Positions 8,363 to 18,071 of a stretch of DNA of 64,000 nt are shown one piece after another (positions within the stretch are counted from its first letter, which is position 1; every line of letters begins with the position of its first letter). The stretch lies in the NCBI GenBank assembly GCA_035438985.1, contig DAORJK010000004.1, positions 176,183 through 240,182 on the forward strand, written 5' to 3'. Made by a program: the position numbers and the translations under genes. The DNA comes from UBA4408 sp002389785 (GTDB lineage: Bacteria > Bacteroidota > Bacteroidia > UBA4408). Under the pieces are notes generated by a model. That model worked only from the letters and a program-made list of their open reading frames with translations. It had not been told where the DNA came from and made no database searches.

Positions 8363-9814
8363 TTATTTTAGTAAGGTCAATAAATTAACGATAGCCGGTT
8401 CTGATAGTTTTAACAAAGGTTTGGGATAAAAGCCAAAAGCAAGTACCATGAGCACAACAGGTATAAGTATGGACATTTCTTCGGTATTCATATCCGTAAA
8501 TTTTGAAGTTGTTGAATTAACCTCTCCAAGCATCGACTTCTGATATGCGTTAAGCATATATACGGCACCCAATATTATTGAAAGTCCAGCAAATGCAGCC
8601 ATCCAAATGTTGTATTGAAATAATCCATTCATCAATAAAAATTCACCTACAAATCCATTAGTTAGCGGAAGTGCAACACTTCCGAGCATAACAATCATAA
8701 AGGCAGTAGCAAATTGAGGAGCGATTGATCGCACACCACCTAGCTGAGTTAAATCTCTAGTTGATGTTCGTTCTTCTATTTCATCCACTATATAAAACAA
8801 GGCAAAAACGTTAATTCCATGACTTACCATTTGGACCATTGCTCCTTGAAGTCCCTGCACCGTTAAACTGAAAACCCCTGCTGAAATAAGTCCTACGTGC
8901 GCAATTGAAGAATAAGCAATTAATCGTTTCATATCTTTTTGCACAATGGCAATGCATGAAGCATAAACAACCCCAATTATGGATAATGTAATAGCTACAT
9001 TTCCCCATTCATGAACACCGGCAGGTACAATAGGTAGCAACCAACGAATTAGTCCATAAATTCCCATTTTTAACATGATGCCCGAAAGAAGCATTGTACC
9101 TTGTGTTGGAGCTACAGTATAAGTATCCGGCTGCCATGTATGAAAAGGAAATACAGGCATTTTTATCGCAAAGGCGATAAATAGCCCCCAAAAAAGTAAG
9201 CTTTGAGTTGCAATAGGAAGTGCTCTTCCGGCAGCATATAATTCCTGAATATCGAAACTTCGACTTGGTGTTTGAAGATAAACATAAATCAATGCAACTA
9301 GCATTAACAAGCTACCTGCAATAGTATAGAGGAAAAATTTAAAAGTAATTTTAGCTCGATTCTCACCACCCCAGAAAAGACAGATAAAATATATTGGCAA
9401 AAGCGCTAGTTCCCAAAAAATGTAAAACAAAAATCCATCCATCGCAGTAAACACTCCAATTAGCGCCATTTGCATGAACAAGATCAAGGAATAAAAGGCA
9501 GATGGATTGACATAATTTTTTTTATGGAAAGAGGAGAGAACAATAAACGGAACTAATAAGTTGGTTAACAAAACCAGAACAGCAGAAATACCGTCTATCC
9601 CTATTTTAAAGCTAATTCCCAAAGATGGTATCCACCAAAAATCAAGAATAAATTGGGAACTTGCATCCTGTTTGAATTGTGCGAGCATTAGCAATGTCGG
9701 AATGAGCTGCAGGAGAGAAAAGCCAAGAGCAAATTTCTTTGCATTTTCACCCTTGATTAAAAGCACAACCAGGGAGGAAATTAAAGGAACTAATAGTAAT
9801 AATGCACTAATCAT
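8363..9814 (-). CDS. nuoM: NADH-quinone oxidoreductase subunit M
   Basis: A 483-residue membrane subunit of complex I with about 14 helices. It carries the conserved helix-5 glutamate in FYIFWELALLP, the channel helix PVFPFHTWQPDTY, the KRLIAYSSIAHVG motif and the LPLTNGFVGEFL segment. It is an antiporter-like proton-translocating subunit. Length is normal. Confidence 0.97.
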   Translation of the reverse strand: MISALLLLVPLISSLVVLLIKGENAKKFALGFSLLQLIPTLLMLAQFKQDASSQFILDFWWIPSLGISFKIGIDGISAVLVLLTNLLVPFIVLSSFHKKNYVNPSAFYSLILFMQMALIGVFTAMDGFLFYIFWELALLPIYFICLFWGGENRAKITFKFFLYTIAGSLLMLVALIYVYLQTPSRSFDIQELYAAGRALPIATQSLLFWGLFIAFAIKMPVFPFHTWQPDTYTVAPTQGTMLLSGIMLKMGIYGLIRWLLPIVPAGVHEWGNVAITLSIIGVVYASCIAIVQKDMKRLIAYSSIAHVGLISAGVFSLTVQGLQGAMVQMVSHGINVFALFYIVDEIEERTSTRDLTQLGGVRSIAPQFATAFMIVMLGSVALPLTNGFVGEFLLMNGLFQYNIWMAAFAGLSIILGAVYMLNAYQKSMLGEVNSTTSKFTDMNTEEMSILIPVVLMVLAFGFYPKPLLKLSEPAIVNLLTLLK

Positions 9815-9916
9815 AGTTTTTGTATAGATATTTTTTTACTTGTCTTTTCTTGCTTTCAGGTAAATATAATTTGATCCTAATTTTTAATTCTTATTTAAGG
9901 ATAGCCAATTCAAAAT

Positions 9917-11827
9917 TTAAAAAAGGAGTTTAAAAAATAATAAAAATGCAATACTAATTACCATTGCAAAAATATAGAAACCGGTATTTCCAGTTTGAAT
10001 TAACCGAACAACACCGCTACTCCATACAACTGTACGCCCAATAAATTGAATAAAAAAATCAATAATAGAATGCTCAATTATGTTTTGAAATTGAACTGAT
10101 AACCAGTTTAAAGGTTTACTAATGAAGGCTGAGTAAAATTCATCTACATAATACTTATTATAAATTACTTTGTGTAAAAACTTAATTGGTTGACCATCAT
10201 TTACAGGGGTTTCTTTTAGTTTTATGTATTTATTGTAGGCAACATAAATAGCGATAAGTGCCGATAATATTGCGACACCCATTAAACTCCATTCAGCGGC
10301 GTGTGAAACATCGTGAGGCAACATTCGAATATCAGCATCGGCAAAAACAGGATCTAGGAAATTTTTTAAAAAATGTGGAACATGAAAAACTTCAGGTAAT
10401 CCTAAAAACCCTCCAAAGATGGATAGAACAGCAAGTGCAATCAAAGGAATTGTAATACTTCGCGGCGATTCATGTAAATGATGCAATTGGTCATTTGTTC
10501 CTTTGAAATCACCATAAAAGGTGAGATAAAACAATCGAAACATATAAAATGCGGTCATTATCGAAACGCAAATACCGAGTAACCAAAATACTTTATTATG
10601 GGCAAAAACATGTGCGAGTATTTCATCTTTACTAAAAAAGCCGGCAAATGGTGGAAGGCCACTAATTGCAATGGTTCCAATCATAAAAGTTAGAAAGGTA
10701 ATTGGCAGATGTTTTTTTAATCCTCCCATTTTGCGAATGTCTTGTTCCCCACTCATTGCATGAATTACACTACCAGCTCCAAGAAAAAGCAAAGCTTTGA
10801 AAAAGGCATGTGTCATCACATGAAATACACCACTAGTAAAGGCACCAACACCCAATGCTAGAAACATCAAACCTAATTGACTTACCGTTGAATATGCTAG
10901 TACCTTTTTAATGTCGTTTTGAGCCAATCCAATAGTGGCAGCAAAGAGGGCTGTAAGTAATCCAATCACCGCAATAATTTCCATAGTGATGGGTGATAAG
11001 GCAAATAGAATATTACTACGAGCTATCATGTATATTCCGGCTGTTACCATGGTTGCAGCGTGTATTAATGCAGATACAGGTGTAGGTCCTGCCATAGCGT
11101 CCGGTAACCAAGTGTAGAGTGGAATTTGAGCACTCTTACCGATTGCACCAATAAACAAAAATGCGGTAATGATGGTGAGTGTGTGATGATCAGAAATAAA
11201 AGACTTTGCTTGACTGAAAACAGCACTGTACTCAATGCTACCAAAGGTTGTAAAAATGAGTATAATACCTAACAAAAAGCCTAAATCTCCAATTCGGTTC
11301 ATGATAAAGGCTTTTTTAGCTGCGTTGTTGTAATTGTTATTTTTAAACCAAAAACCTATCAATAAATATGAGCATAAACCAACTCCTTCCCAACCTACAA
11401 ACATCAAAAGATAATTGGACCCAAGTACCAGCAACAACATGAAAAAGACAAATAAATTCAGGTAAGCGAAAAATTTGTTGTGATTTTCATCATCGTGCAT
11501 ATATCCTGTGCTATAAACATGAATTAAAAAACCAACTCCGGTAATAATTAATAAAAACAAGGAAGATAGCGGATCCAATAAAAAGGAAAAGGATACTGAA
11601 AAATTTCCAGCCATAATCCAATCTAAAAGAATATAAGTAAAAGTTCTGTTATCCTGCGGCAATATGAGTAATTGTATGAATAAGAAAACAGAAATAGCAA
11701 AGGAAATAAATACCATTCCGCTGGCTATTAATCCACTCACAGACTTGGAAATTTTACTTCCGAATAAACCTAAAATTAAGAAGCCGATGAAAGGGAAAAT
11801 AGGAATAAGTGAAACTAAATTTGTCAT
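9917..11827 (-). CDS. nuoL: NADH-quinone oxidoreductase subunit L
   Basis: A 636-residue distal proton-pumping subunit of complex I. It has the family motifs GWEGVGLCSYLLIGFWF, PTPVSALIHAATMVTAGIYM and SGLPPFAGFFSKDEI. The C-terminal part is a long amphipathic region (about residues 525-575, KYIKLKETPVNDG) and a final membrane anchor, fitting the lateral helix HL. It lies 102 bp upstream of nuoM and 45 bp downstream of nuoK. Confidence 0.97.
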   Translation of the reverse strand: MTNLVSLIPIFPFIGFLILGLFGSKISKSVSGLIASGMVFISFAISVFLFIQLLILPQDNRTFTYILLDWIMAGNFSVSFSFLLDPLSSLFLLIITGVGFLIHVYSTGYMHDDENHNKFFAYLNLFVFFMLLLVLGSNYLLMFVGWEGVGLCSYLLIGFWFKNNNYNNAAKKAFIMNRIGDLGFLLGIILIFTTFGSIEYSAVFSQAKSFISDHHTLTIITAFLFIGAIGKSAQIPLYTWLPDAMAGPTPVSALIHAATMVTAGIYMIARSNILFALSPITMEIIAVIGLLTALFAATIGLAQNDIKKVLAYSTVSQLGLMFLALGVGAFTSGVFHVMTHAFFKALLFLGAGSVIHAMSGEQDIRKMGGLKKHLPITFLTFMIGTIAISGLPPFAGFFSKDEILAHVFAHNKVFWLLGICVSIMTAFYMFRLFYLTFYGDFKGTNDQLHHLHESPRSITIPLIALAVLSIFGGFLGLPEVFHVPHFLKNFLDPVFADADIRMLPHDVSHAAEWSLMGVAILSALIAIYVAYNKYIKLKETPVNDGQPIKFLHKVIYNKYYVDEFYSAFISKPLNWLSVQFQNIIEHSIIDFFIQFIGRTVVWSSGVVRLIQTGNTGFYIFAMVISIAFLLFFKLLF

Positions 11828-11872
11828 AATTGTTTTAATTGATCTGTTGTACTTATCTTCTTTAATCAGCTA

Positions 11873-12190
11873 TTACCACTTAAGTTTATTTAGGGCATCG
11901 ATATCGGTGGTTCGAATATTTCTATAGATCATCATCAATATTGCCAATCCAACTGCTACTTCTGCTGCTGCCACTGCCATAATAAAAAATACGAACACCT
12001 GTGCAGCAGCATCTGAACGGAAAGTTGAAAAAGCTACCAATAATAAATTTACGGCATTCAACATAAGTTCGATGCTCATAAAAATTATAATGGCATTTCT
12101 TCGATAAAGCACTCCTAAAACACCTATCGTAAATAAAGCAGCACTTAAAAAAAGGTAATGTTGTAAAGGAATTCCTTGGTATGTTAACAT
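11873..12190 (-). CDS. nuoK: NADH-quinone oxidoreductase subunit K
   Basis: A 105-residue, three-helix membrane subunit of complex I. Conserved features are the two buried glutamates in the second and third helices (MSIELMLNAVNLL and AVAAAEVAVGLAIL) and the short polar loop RRNAIIIF. It is a small link in the proton path between NuoH and NuoN. Confidence 0.96.
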   Translation of the reverse strand: MLTYQGIPLQHYLFLSAALFTIGVLGVLYRRNAIIIFMSIELMLNAVNLLLVAFSTFRSDAAAQVFVFFIMAVAAAEVAVGLAILMMIYRNIRTTDIDALNKLKW

Positions 12191-12247
12191 CTGTGAATTT
12201 TATTAGAGTAGATTTTCGATTCGTTAAAAAAATTACAAAACACCCAT

Positions 12248-12745
12248 TTATTTAATTTCATTTTTTCCCAGCATTACTGCACCAACCATCGCTGATAAAA
12301 ATAATATTGAAGAAACTTCAAATGGTAATAAATATTCTTTAAACAATACTTGACCTAAATTTTTAATTAATCCAATTTGATTGTTAGGGCTCGAAGTGAT
12401 AAGTATTTTTTCGGAGCCTTTTAATGCACCAACTATAACAACCAGCAGTAAACCACCGGTAATGGTTGCTGCTAATTTCAGCATAGTGCTTTTGTGCGGT
12501 TCAGATTCTTTATTAAGGTTTAACATCATAATAACATATAAAAACAACACCATAATAGCACCAGCATATACAATTATGTGAACAGCTGCTAAAAACTGAG
12601 CATTTAAAATTAAGTAATGACACCCTATCGCAAAAAATGTAAGAATAAGATAAAGCACACTGTGCACAGGGTTTTTTGAGATAACCACTTTAAGTGCACA
12701 AAAAATTGCAATAAAAGAGAGGAAATAAAATAAATACTGAGTCAT
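12248..12745 (-). CDS. nuoJ: NADH-quinone oxidoreductase subunit J
   Basis: A 165-residue membrane subunit of complex I with five predicted helices. The family pattern SKNPVHSVLYLILTF and VYAGAIMVLFLYVIMML is present; the latter contains the pi-bulge helix that connects the quinone site to the antiporter arm. The C-terminal end is short. It begins 3 bp downstream of nuoI, consistent with one operon. Confidence 0.96.
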   Translation of the reverse strand: MTQYLFYFLSFIAIFCALKVVISKNPVHSVLYLILTFFAIGCHYLILNAQFLAAVHIIVYAGAIMVLFLYVIMMLNLNKESEPHKSTMLKLAATITGGLLLVVIVGALKGSEKILITSSPNNQIGLIKNLGQVLFKEYLLPFEVSSILFLSAMVGAVMLGKNEIK

Positions 12746-12748
12746 AGT

Positions 12749-13315
12749 TTATTTATTGTGAGCAAATTTTTTATTTTTTTTGAATTCTGCAACGGCGATA
12801 GTTTGACGTTTACTAACATCAACTCTTTTGTCTAGAGGTTCAACAAGTATGTTTTTACCGTAAATAAATTCGTCTCTTTCAAAGGTGGAAGGAACAGTTT
12901 TGTCTGTTAAAAAAATTGCTTCTTTAGGACATGCTTCTTCACATAATCCACAAAATATGCAACGCAACATATTTATTTCGTAAGTACTTGCGTATTTTTC
13001 CTCACGGAATAATTTTTCTTCCCCGGGTTTGCGTTCTGCAGCCGTCATTGTAATAGCTTCGGCTGGACAAGCAACCGCACACAATCCACATGCTGTGCAT
13101 CGCTCTGCCCCATTATCGTCGCGCTTTAAAACATGCTGGCCACGAAACACAGGACTAAAATCGCGATGTTCTTCCGGATAATTGATGGTTGCCTTTTTTT
13201 TAAACATGTGTTTAAAGGTAATTCCCATGCCTCCTAATATTGCGGGCAGATATAACCTTTCAGCTAGTGACATTTCTTTTTTAGAAACTACTTTTGAGCG
13301 ATTTGTAAGTTGCAT
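12749..13315 (-). CDS. nuoI: NADH-quinone oxidoreductase subunit I
   Basis: A 188-residue peripheral iron-sulfur subunit of complex I. It carries two ferredoxin-type [4Fe-4S] motifs, CTACGLCAVACP and CIFCGLCEEACP, which bind clusters N6a and N6b and pass electrons toward NuoB and quinone. The N-terminal membrane-surface helix (GMGITFKHMFKKKATINYPEE) is also typical. It sits 18 bp after nuoH. Confidence 0.97.
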   Translation of the reverse strand: MQLTNRSKVVSKKEMSLAERLYLPAILGGMGITFKHMFKKKATINYPEEHRDFSPVFRGQHVLKRDDNGAERCTACGLCAVACPAEAITMTAAERKPGEEKLFREEKYASTYEINMLRCIFCGLCEEACPKEAIFLTDKTVPSTFERDEFIYGKNILVEPLDKRVDVSKRQTIAVAEFKKNKKFAHNK

Positions 13316-13333
13316 TTTTATAAGATAAATTTA

Positions 13334-14359
13334 TCAATGCTTAAAAATCATCATTATTCCTCCAGTTGCTGCAATATTGAATAAAGATAATGGAATCAAT
13401 ATTTTCCAACCTAAATTCATCAATTGATCATATCTAAATCGAGGAACAGTCCAACGTATCCACATGAAAAAGAAAATGAAAAAGAAAATTTTTGCAAACA
13501 AGGCGACTACCCCTAAAATTGTTACTGTATTTTGCGACAAACCTAATTCATGCATAAATGGAAAATTGTAGCCACCAAAATAAAGTGTACTGATAATTGC
13601 CGACGAAATAAACATGTTTATATATTCTGAAAATAGGTAAAACCCTAATTTCATGGAACTGTATTCAGTATGGTAACCTCCAACTAATTCTGTTTCGCAT
13701 TCGGGTAAATCAAAGGGGGCTCTATTGGTTTCTGCAAAAGCACAAATGAGAAATATTAAAAATCCCAATGGCTGGTATACAATATTCCACATTCCATGGC
13801 TTTGTTGCTCGGTAATTTCTTTTAAACTAATTGTACCGGTAGTCATGATCAAGGCAATAATTGATAAACCCATCGCAACTTCATAACTAATCATTTGAGC
13901 CGAAGCTCTTAAAGCTCCCAATAATGAAAATTTATTGTTGCTAGCCCATCCGCCAATCATTATACCATATACTCCAATAGATACAACACCAAATACATAT
14001 AAAACTCCAATATTAATATCGGCAATTTGCAACGGGTAGTTGTTTCCACCAATAACCAACGAGCCTCCCCAAGGTACAACTACTCCAGTCATACATGCAG
14101 TGAGCATGGCGATACATGGACCAATAATAAAAAGTGCTTTGTTAGACACATCAGGAATGATTTCTTCCTTCATAAACATTTTTAATCCATCAGCTGCGGG
14201 TTGCAAAATTCCCCATGGTCCCGCTCTGCTTGGGCCCATTCGGTCTTGCATAAACGCCGCAATCTTGCGCTCGCCATAAGTGGCATACATGGCAATCAAT
14301 AAACTAATGCCAAAAATTACCAAAACCAGTATGAATTTGTAAATTAATAATGATAGCAT
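13334..14359 (-). CDS. nuoH: NADH-quinone oxidoreductase subunit H
   Basis: A 341-residue, eight-helix subunit that forms much of the quinone chamber and links the hydrophilic and membrane arms of complex I. It has the diagnostic strings GERKIAAFMQDRMGP, the acidic quinone-site loop FAETNRAPFDLPECETELVGG (in two parts) and RWTVPRFRYDQLMNLGWK. It starts 7 bp downstream of nuoG. Confidence 0.97.
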   Translation of the reverse strand: MLSLLIYKFILVLVIFGISLLIAMYATYGERKIAAFMQDRMGPSRAGPWGILQPAADGLKMFMKEEIIPDVSNKALFIIGPCIAMLTACMTGVVVPWGGSLVIGGNNYPLQIADINIGVLYVFGVVSIGVYGIMIGGWASNNKFSLLGALRASAQMISYEVAMGLSIIALIMTTGTISLKEITEQQSHGMWNIVYQPLGFLIFLICAFAETNRAPFDLPECETELVGGYHTEYSSMKLGFYLFSEYINMFISSAIISTLYFGGYNFPFMHELGLSQNTVTILGVVALFAKIFFFIFFFMWIRWTVPRFRYDQLMNLGWKILIPLSLFNIAATGGIMMIFKH

Positions 14360-14366
14360 AGATTAG

Positions 14367-15452
14367 TTATTTTCTTCCTCCAAGTTTTAATTGATCAGAT
14401 TCCAATTTTACACGCTCGTTATTTTCCATTTGATTGAGAGAATATTTTTCGTTGAGTGTTTTACCTCCTTGAAATTTTATTTGGCGATTAATTTCTAAAC
14501 GCAATTTACTTAAGTCAATTCCTTCATAATGATTTTGAGAAATAACTGAATCTCGCCGGATGTGAGACGGACCTTCTATTACCCAATCAGAAGTGTGTTT
14601 CATATCAAATCGGCATTCGTTGCAAATAAATTTTTCGGCTTCACCATTTCGATCTTTTCGAGCTGTAACTCTTAAAATTTCTTCGCCTTTATACCACAAC
14701 ATTACCTCGCCACTGCATTTTTTACAGGATCTGTGCGCATCTACCGGTTTAGTAAACCAGACCCTATTCTTAAATCGAAAAGTTTTATCAGTTAGTGCTC
14801 CAACAGGACAAACATCAATCATATTTCCTGAAAAATCATTCTCAACTACATTTTTAATATACGTGCTAATTTCGGCGGCATCACCACGGTTGATAACACC
14901 ATGTACACGTTTATCTGTTAATTGATCGGCAACATAAGTGCATCGGTAGCACAAAATGCAACGTGTCATGTGCAACTGAATTTTTGAACCAATATCAATT
15001 TTTTCAAAAGTTCTTCTTTCTTCTTCGTAACGTGTTTTTGCTAATCCATGTTTGTAACCTAAATTTTGCAAATCACATTCACCAGCTTGATCGCAAATTG
15101 GGCAATCCAGTGGGTGGTTAAGCAATAAAAATTCCACAACGCCTTTTCGAGCTTCAAGAACTTCAGGTGAAGTAATATTTTGTACCACCATTCCATCTTG
15201 TACAGTCGTAGAACAACTTACAACCAATTTAGGCATAGGGCGTGGATCTTTAGCTGAACCTTGAGTTACTTTAACTAAACAAGTTCGACATTTTCCTCCA
15301 CTTCCTTTTAGTTTACTGTAATAGCACATTGCCGGTGGAACAACTTCACCAGCCAAATTAGGTCCTTGGCGAGGAATCATTCGTGCAGCATTTAATATAG
15401 TAGTACCATCCGGAACTTCTATCTCGATAGTATCAATTGTAACTTTTGCCAT
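14367..15452 (-). CDS. nuoG: NADH-quinone oxidoreductase subunit G, short Bacteroidota form
   Basis: A 361-residue peripheral subunit with an N-terminal [2Fe-2S] domain (Cys43, 55, 58, 80), the His-Cys3 [4Fe-4S] site HPLDCPICDQAGEC (His113, Cys117, 120, 126) and a second [4Fe-4S] site (Cys165, 168, 171, 215). The large molybdopterin-like domain is absent, as is common for NuoG in this phylum. In place of the usual N7 cluster there are two CxxC pairs (Cys243/246 and 277/280), closer to a zinc-ribbon arrangement. It is the first gene of the run on this strand, and nuoA-F are not upstream. Confidence 0.93.
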   Translation of the reverse strand: MAKVTIDTIEIEVPDGTTILNAARMIPRQGPNLAGEVVPPAMCYYSKLKGSGGKCRTCLVKVTQGSAKDPRPMPKLVVSCSTTVQDGMVVQNITSPEVLEARKGVVEFLLLNHPLDCPICDQAGECDLQNLGYKHGLAKTRYEEERRTFEKIDIGSKIQLHMTRCILCYRCTYVADQLTDKRVHGVINRGDAAEISTYIKNVVENDFSGNMIDVCPVGALTDKTFRFKNRVWFTKPVDAHRSCKKCSGEVMLWYKGEEILRVTARKDRNGEAEKFICNECRFDMKHTSDWVIEGPSHIRRDSVISQNHYEGIDLSKLRLEINRQIKFQGGKTLNEKYSLNQMENNERVKLESDQLKLGGRK

Positions 15453-15613
15453 TGCAATTTATGAGGTTCTCAAATTTTGACCTTGCAAAAATCTAATTTT
15501 TAATCAATAAATAAAATAAATGTTTAGCATTATTGTCAACTGTTCTGATTCTAGTTTATCTGTATCACTGTATCCTTGTATTTCAAATAATCTATTTCTA
15601 TTAAATTCGCCGC

Positions 15614-16399
15614 ATGCAAAGAATAAAAGCTATACTCCGTTACATTAGGTATTTGCTACTAGCTAAAAATGCACATGGTGTACACTCTCCTTTTGTATAT
15701 GATTTACTTACTACAGTTATACATTCATCAAAAAATTATTACGCATATACTCTTATTCAAAAAGTTAGAGAACAACTTGAAAATTCTGAAATCAGTGTAA
15801 ATTTTATTGACTTAGGAGCAGGATCTAAATATCCATCCAAATCAAAACGAAAGGTATCGGATCTAGCTAAAAACAGTGCAAAAAATAAGAATCTAGGAGA
15901 ATTACTTTTTCGTTTGGTAAATAAATTTCAACCCACTACAATTTTAGAATTAGGAACTTCATTAGGAATAAGTGGATTGTATTTAAGCTGTGGACGAAGA
16001 AACGCGCGTTTTATTAGCATTGAATCAAATGAAGAAGTTGCTTCAATTGCTCGACAATCAATTGAGAAATTTCACTTGAAAAATGCTTCAATAATTGTAG
16101 GTTCATTTGAGAATGAATTGTCGAATGCTATTGAACAATTGCAGCAGTTAGACTTTGTTTTTTTTGATGGAAACCACCAGCGGGAGCCTACGCTAGCATA
16201 TTTTGAAAAATGTTTAAAACACAGTAACAAGGATTCGGTTTTTGTATTTGATGATATTCATTGGAGTGCTCAAATGGAGCAGGCTTGGGAAATAATAAAA
16301 AATCACCCACAAGTAACGGTAACTGTAGATTTGTTTTTTTTGGGTCTTGTTTTTTTTAGGAACAATCAAGCAAAGGAACATTTTATTATTCGTTTTTAA
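15614..16399 (+). CDS. Class I SAM-dependent methyltransferase, O-methyltransferase-like
   Basis: A 261-residue protein with SAM motif I ILELGTSLGISGLYLS, the acidic motif FISIESNEE and the metal-site-like string DFVFFDGNHQREPTLAYFE. This resembles catechol/caffeoyl-CoA O-methyltransferase-like enzymes. An N-terminal extension (LLLAKNAHGVHSPFVYDL) is typical of a Bacteroidota-specific group whose substrate is not established. It is divergent from nuoG across a 161-bp gap. Confidence 0.75.
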   Translation: MQRIKAILRYIRYLLLAKNAHGVHSPFVYDLLTTVIHSSKNYYAYTLIQKVREQLENSEISVNFIDLGAGSKYPSKSKRKVSDLAKNSAKNKNLGELLFRLVNKFQPTTILELGTSLGISGLYLSCGRRNARFISIESNEEVASIARQSIEKFHLKNASIIVGSFENELSNAIEQLQQLDFVFFDGNHQREPTLAYFEKCLKHSNKDSVFVFDDIHWSAQMEQAWEIIKNHPQVTVTVDLFFLGLVFFRNNQAKEHFIIRF

Positions 16400-16429
16400 G
16401 AATTGAATTACCTTTGAAAAAATAAGCAC

Positions 16430-17125
16430 ATGGAGCCAATAATTTCACTGACGAATATTTCAAGAAAATTTCAAATTGGAAATGAAACGGTTCATGCAAT
16501 TAAATCTGTGAGTTTGCAAATCAATAAGAATGAATATGTGGCTTTAATGGGTCCATCAGGTTCGGGGAAATCAACGTTAATGAATATTTTGGGTTGCCTT
16601 GATACACCGAGCGGTGGTAACTATGTTTTGAACGGAACGGATGTGAGTAAACTTGAAGATAATGAACTCGCTGAAATTCGAAACAAGGAAATTGGTTTTG
16701 TTTTTCAAACATTTAATTTGTTACCAAAATCTACTGCTCTCGAGAACGTTACTTTGCCCTTGATTTACGCCGGTAAAAACAAAAACGAAAGATACCAGCG
16801 TGCAATGGAAGTACTTGATCAAGTGGGTTTAGCGAATAGAGTTCGACATAAACCGAATGAATTATCAGGTGGACAGCGTCAACGTGTCGCTGTTGCACGC
16901 GCATTGGTAAATCACCCGGCCATAATTTTAGCAGATGAACCTACCGGAAATTTAGATTCTAAAACATCTATGGAAATTATGGGATTATTTCAACAGATTC
17001 ATGAGAAAGGGAATACGATCATTCTCGTAACTCATGAAGAAGACATTGCACGTTATGCTCAACGTATTATTCGTTTAAAGGATGGATTAATTGAGTCAGA
17101 TGAAAAAAACTCAACCTTGAATTAA
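16430..17125 (+). CDS. ABC transporter ATP-binding protein, LolD/MacB-like
   Basis: A 231-residue ATPase with Walker A GPSGSGKST (residues 41-49), Q-loop FVFQTFNLLP, signature LSGGQ (145-149), Walker B ILADEPTGNLD (from 166) and H-loop VTHEE. The NxLP and GNLD patterns place it with the LolD/MacB/FtsE-type family that powers type VII ABC permeases. No permease is adjacent, so its partner must be encoded elsewhere. It starts 30 bp after the preceding methyltransferase. Confidence 0.88.
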   Translation: MEPIISLTNISRKFQIGNETVHAIKSVSLQINKNEYVALMGPSGSGKSTLMNILGCLDTPSGGNYVLNGTDVSKLEDNELAEIRNKEIGFVFQTFNLLPKSTALENVTLPLIYAGKNKNERYQRAMEVLDQVGLANRVRHKPNELSGGQRQRVAVARALVNHPAIILADEPTGNLDSKTSMEIMGLFQQIHEKGNTIILVTHEEDIARYAQRIIRLKDGLIESDEKNSTLN

Positions 17126-17170
17126 CTAATATCTTGTTCCAATATTTAACCCATTAAATCAACTTGAGGT

Positions 17171-17725
17171 ATGGCTTTTAAAATTTACACCAAAACAGGA
17201 GACAAAGGTCTAACATCATTAATTGGTGGTACACGGGTTTCGAAGCATCACATTAGAATAGAGTCGTATGGAACAATTGATGAGTTAAATTCATACATTG
17301 GTTTGTTAAAGGATCAGATTCTTGATACAGTCGTATTACAAGCACTTCTTGAGATCCAGGATCGCTTGTTTACGATAGGAGCATCCTTAGCAAGCGATCC
17401 CGAGAAATCAAAAATGAAATTGCCGGATATTATTGAAAAGGATATTTTGTTCTTGGAAAGTGAAATTGACCGAATGCAAAATCAGCTTCCCGAGCTTAAA
17501 TCATTTATCTTACCAGGTGGTCACACTACAGTTTCATACGGACATATTGCGCGATGTGTTTGTAGGAGGGCAGAAAGAATAACTAGCATGTTAGCTGAAA
17601 CAAGTTTTGTTGCCCCATTTGTCATTCCTTATCTTAACCGCCTATCGGATTATCTGTTTGTCCTTTCCCGTTTTTTATCCTATCAACTCAATGTTGCAGA
17701 AACTGTCTGGAAACCAAGGATATAA
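17171..17725 (+). CDS. Cob(I)alamin adenosyltransferase, PduO type
   Basis: A 184-residue trimeric enzyme that transfers the adenosyl group of ATP to cob(I)alamin or cob(I)yrinic acid a,c-diamide. Diagnostic features are the ATP-binding N-terminus YTKTGDKGLTSLIGG, the segment SYGTIDELNSYIGLL and the C-terminal ARCVCRRAERIT followed by NRLSDYLFVLSR. Database names for this family include PduO and MMAB/CobO-type ATR. It fits an organism with a B12-dependent enzyme such as methylmalonyl-CoA mutase. Confidence 0.95.
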   Translation: MAFKIYTKTGDKGLTSLIGGTRVSKHHIRIESYGTIDELNSYIGLLKDQILDTVVLQALLEIQDRLFTIGASLASDPEKSKMKLPDIIEKDILFLESEIDRMQNQLPELKSFILPGGHTTVSYGHIARCVCRRAERITSMLAETSFVAPFVIPYLNRLSDYLFVLSRFLSYQLNVAETVWKPRI

Positions 17726-17741
17726 AAATTTTTATTCTATT

Positions 17742-17770
17742 TTGTTCCTATCATTTAATTTTTACTTTTG
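17742..17770 (+). promoter_or_regulatory. Promoter of the 73-residue acidic protein gene
   Basis: TTG at 17742-17744 and TACTTTTG at 17763-17770 with an 18-nt spacer match the Bacteroidota sigma-70-type promoter. A leader of about 65 nt would precede the ATG at 17844. Confidence 0.65.
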
Positions 17771-17843
17771 CAAACCTTTAGAAAGGCTGTTACTAATCAT
17801 CAACAGACTTGCTTAAAGCAAATAGTAAAAAAGCTAAAAAATT

Positions 17844-18065
17844 ATGTATTGGACACTAGAATTGGCCTCCTACCTTGAAGATGCACCATGGCCTGCAACA
17901 AAAGATGAGTTGATAGACTTTGCAATGCGATCTGGAGCTCCATTGGAAGTTATTGAAAATCTACAAGAAATTGAGGATGAAGGAGAGATTTATGATACGA
18001 TTGAAGAAATCTGGCCCGATTACCCTTCAAAGGATGATTTTTTCTTTAACGAAGATGAATATTAA
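17844..18065 (+). CDS. Small acidic conserved protein, DUF2795-like
   Basis: A 73-residue acidic protein, widely conserved in Bacteroidota and usually labelled DUF2795. It opens with WTLELASYLEDAPWPATKDE, followed by a predicted helical core and a very acidic tail (DDFFFNEDEY). Function unknown. It has its own promoter and a strong terminator, so it is a highly expressed single-gene unit. Confidence 0.8.
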   Translation: MYWTLELASYLEDAPWPATKDELIDFAMRSGAPLEVIENLQEIEDEGEIYDTIEEIWPDYPSKDDFFFNEDEY

Positions 18066-18071
18066 ATTTTG

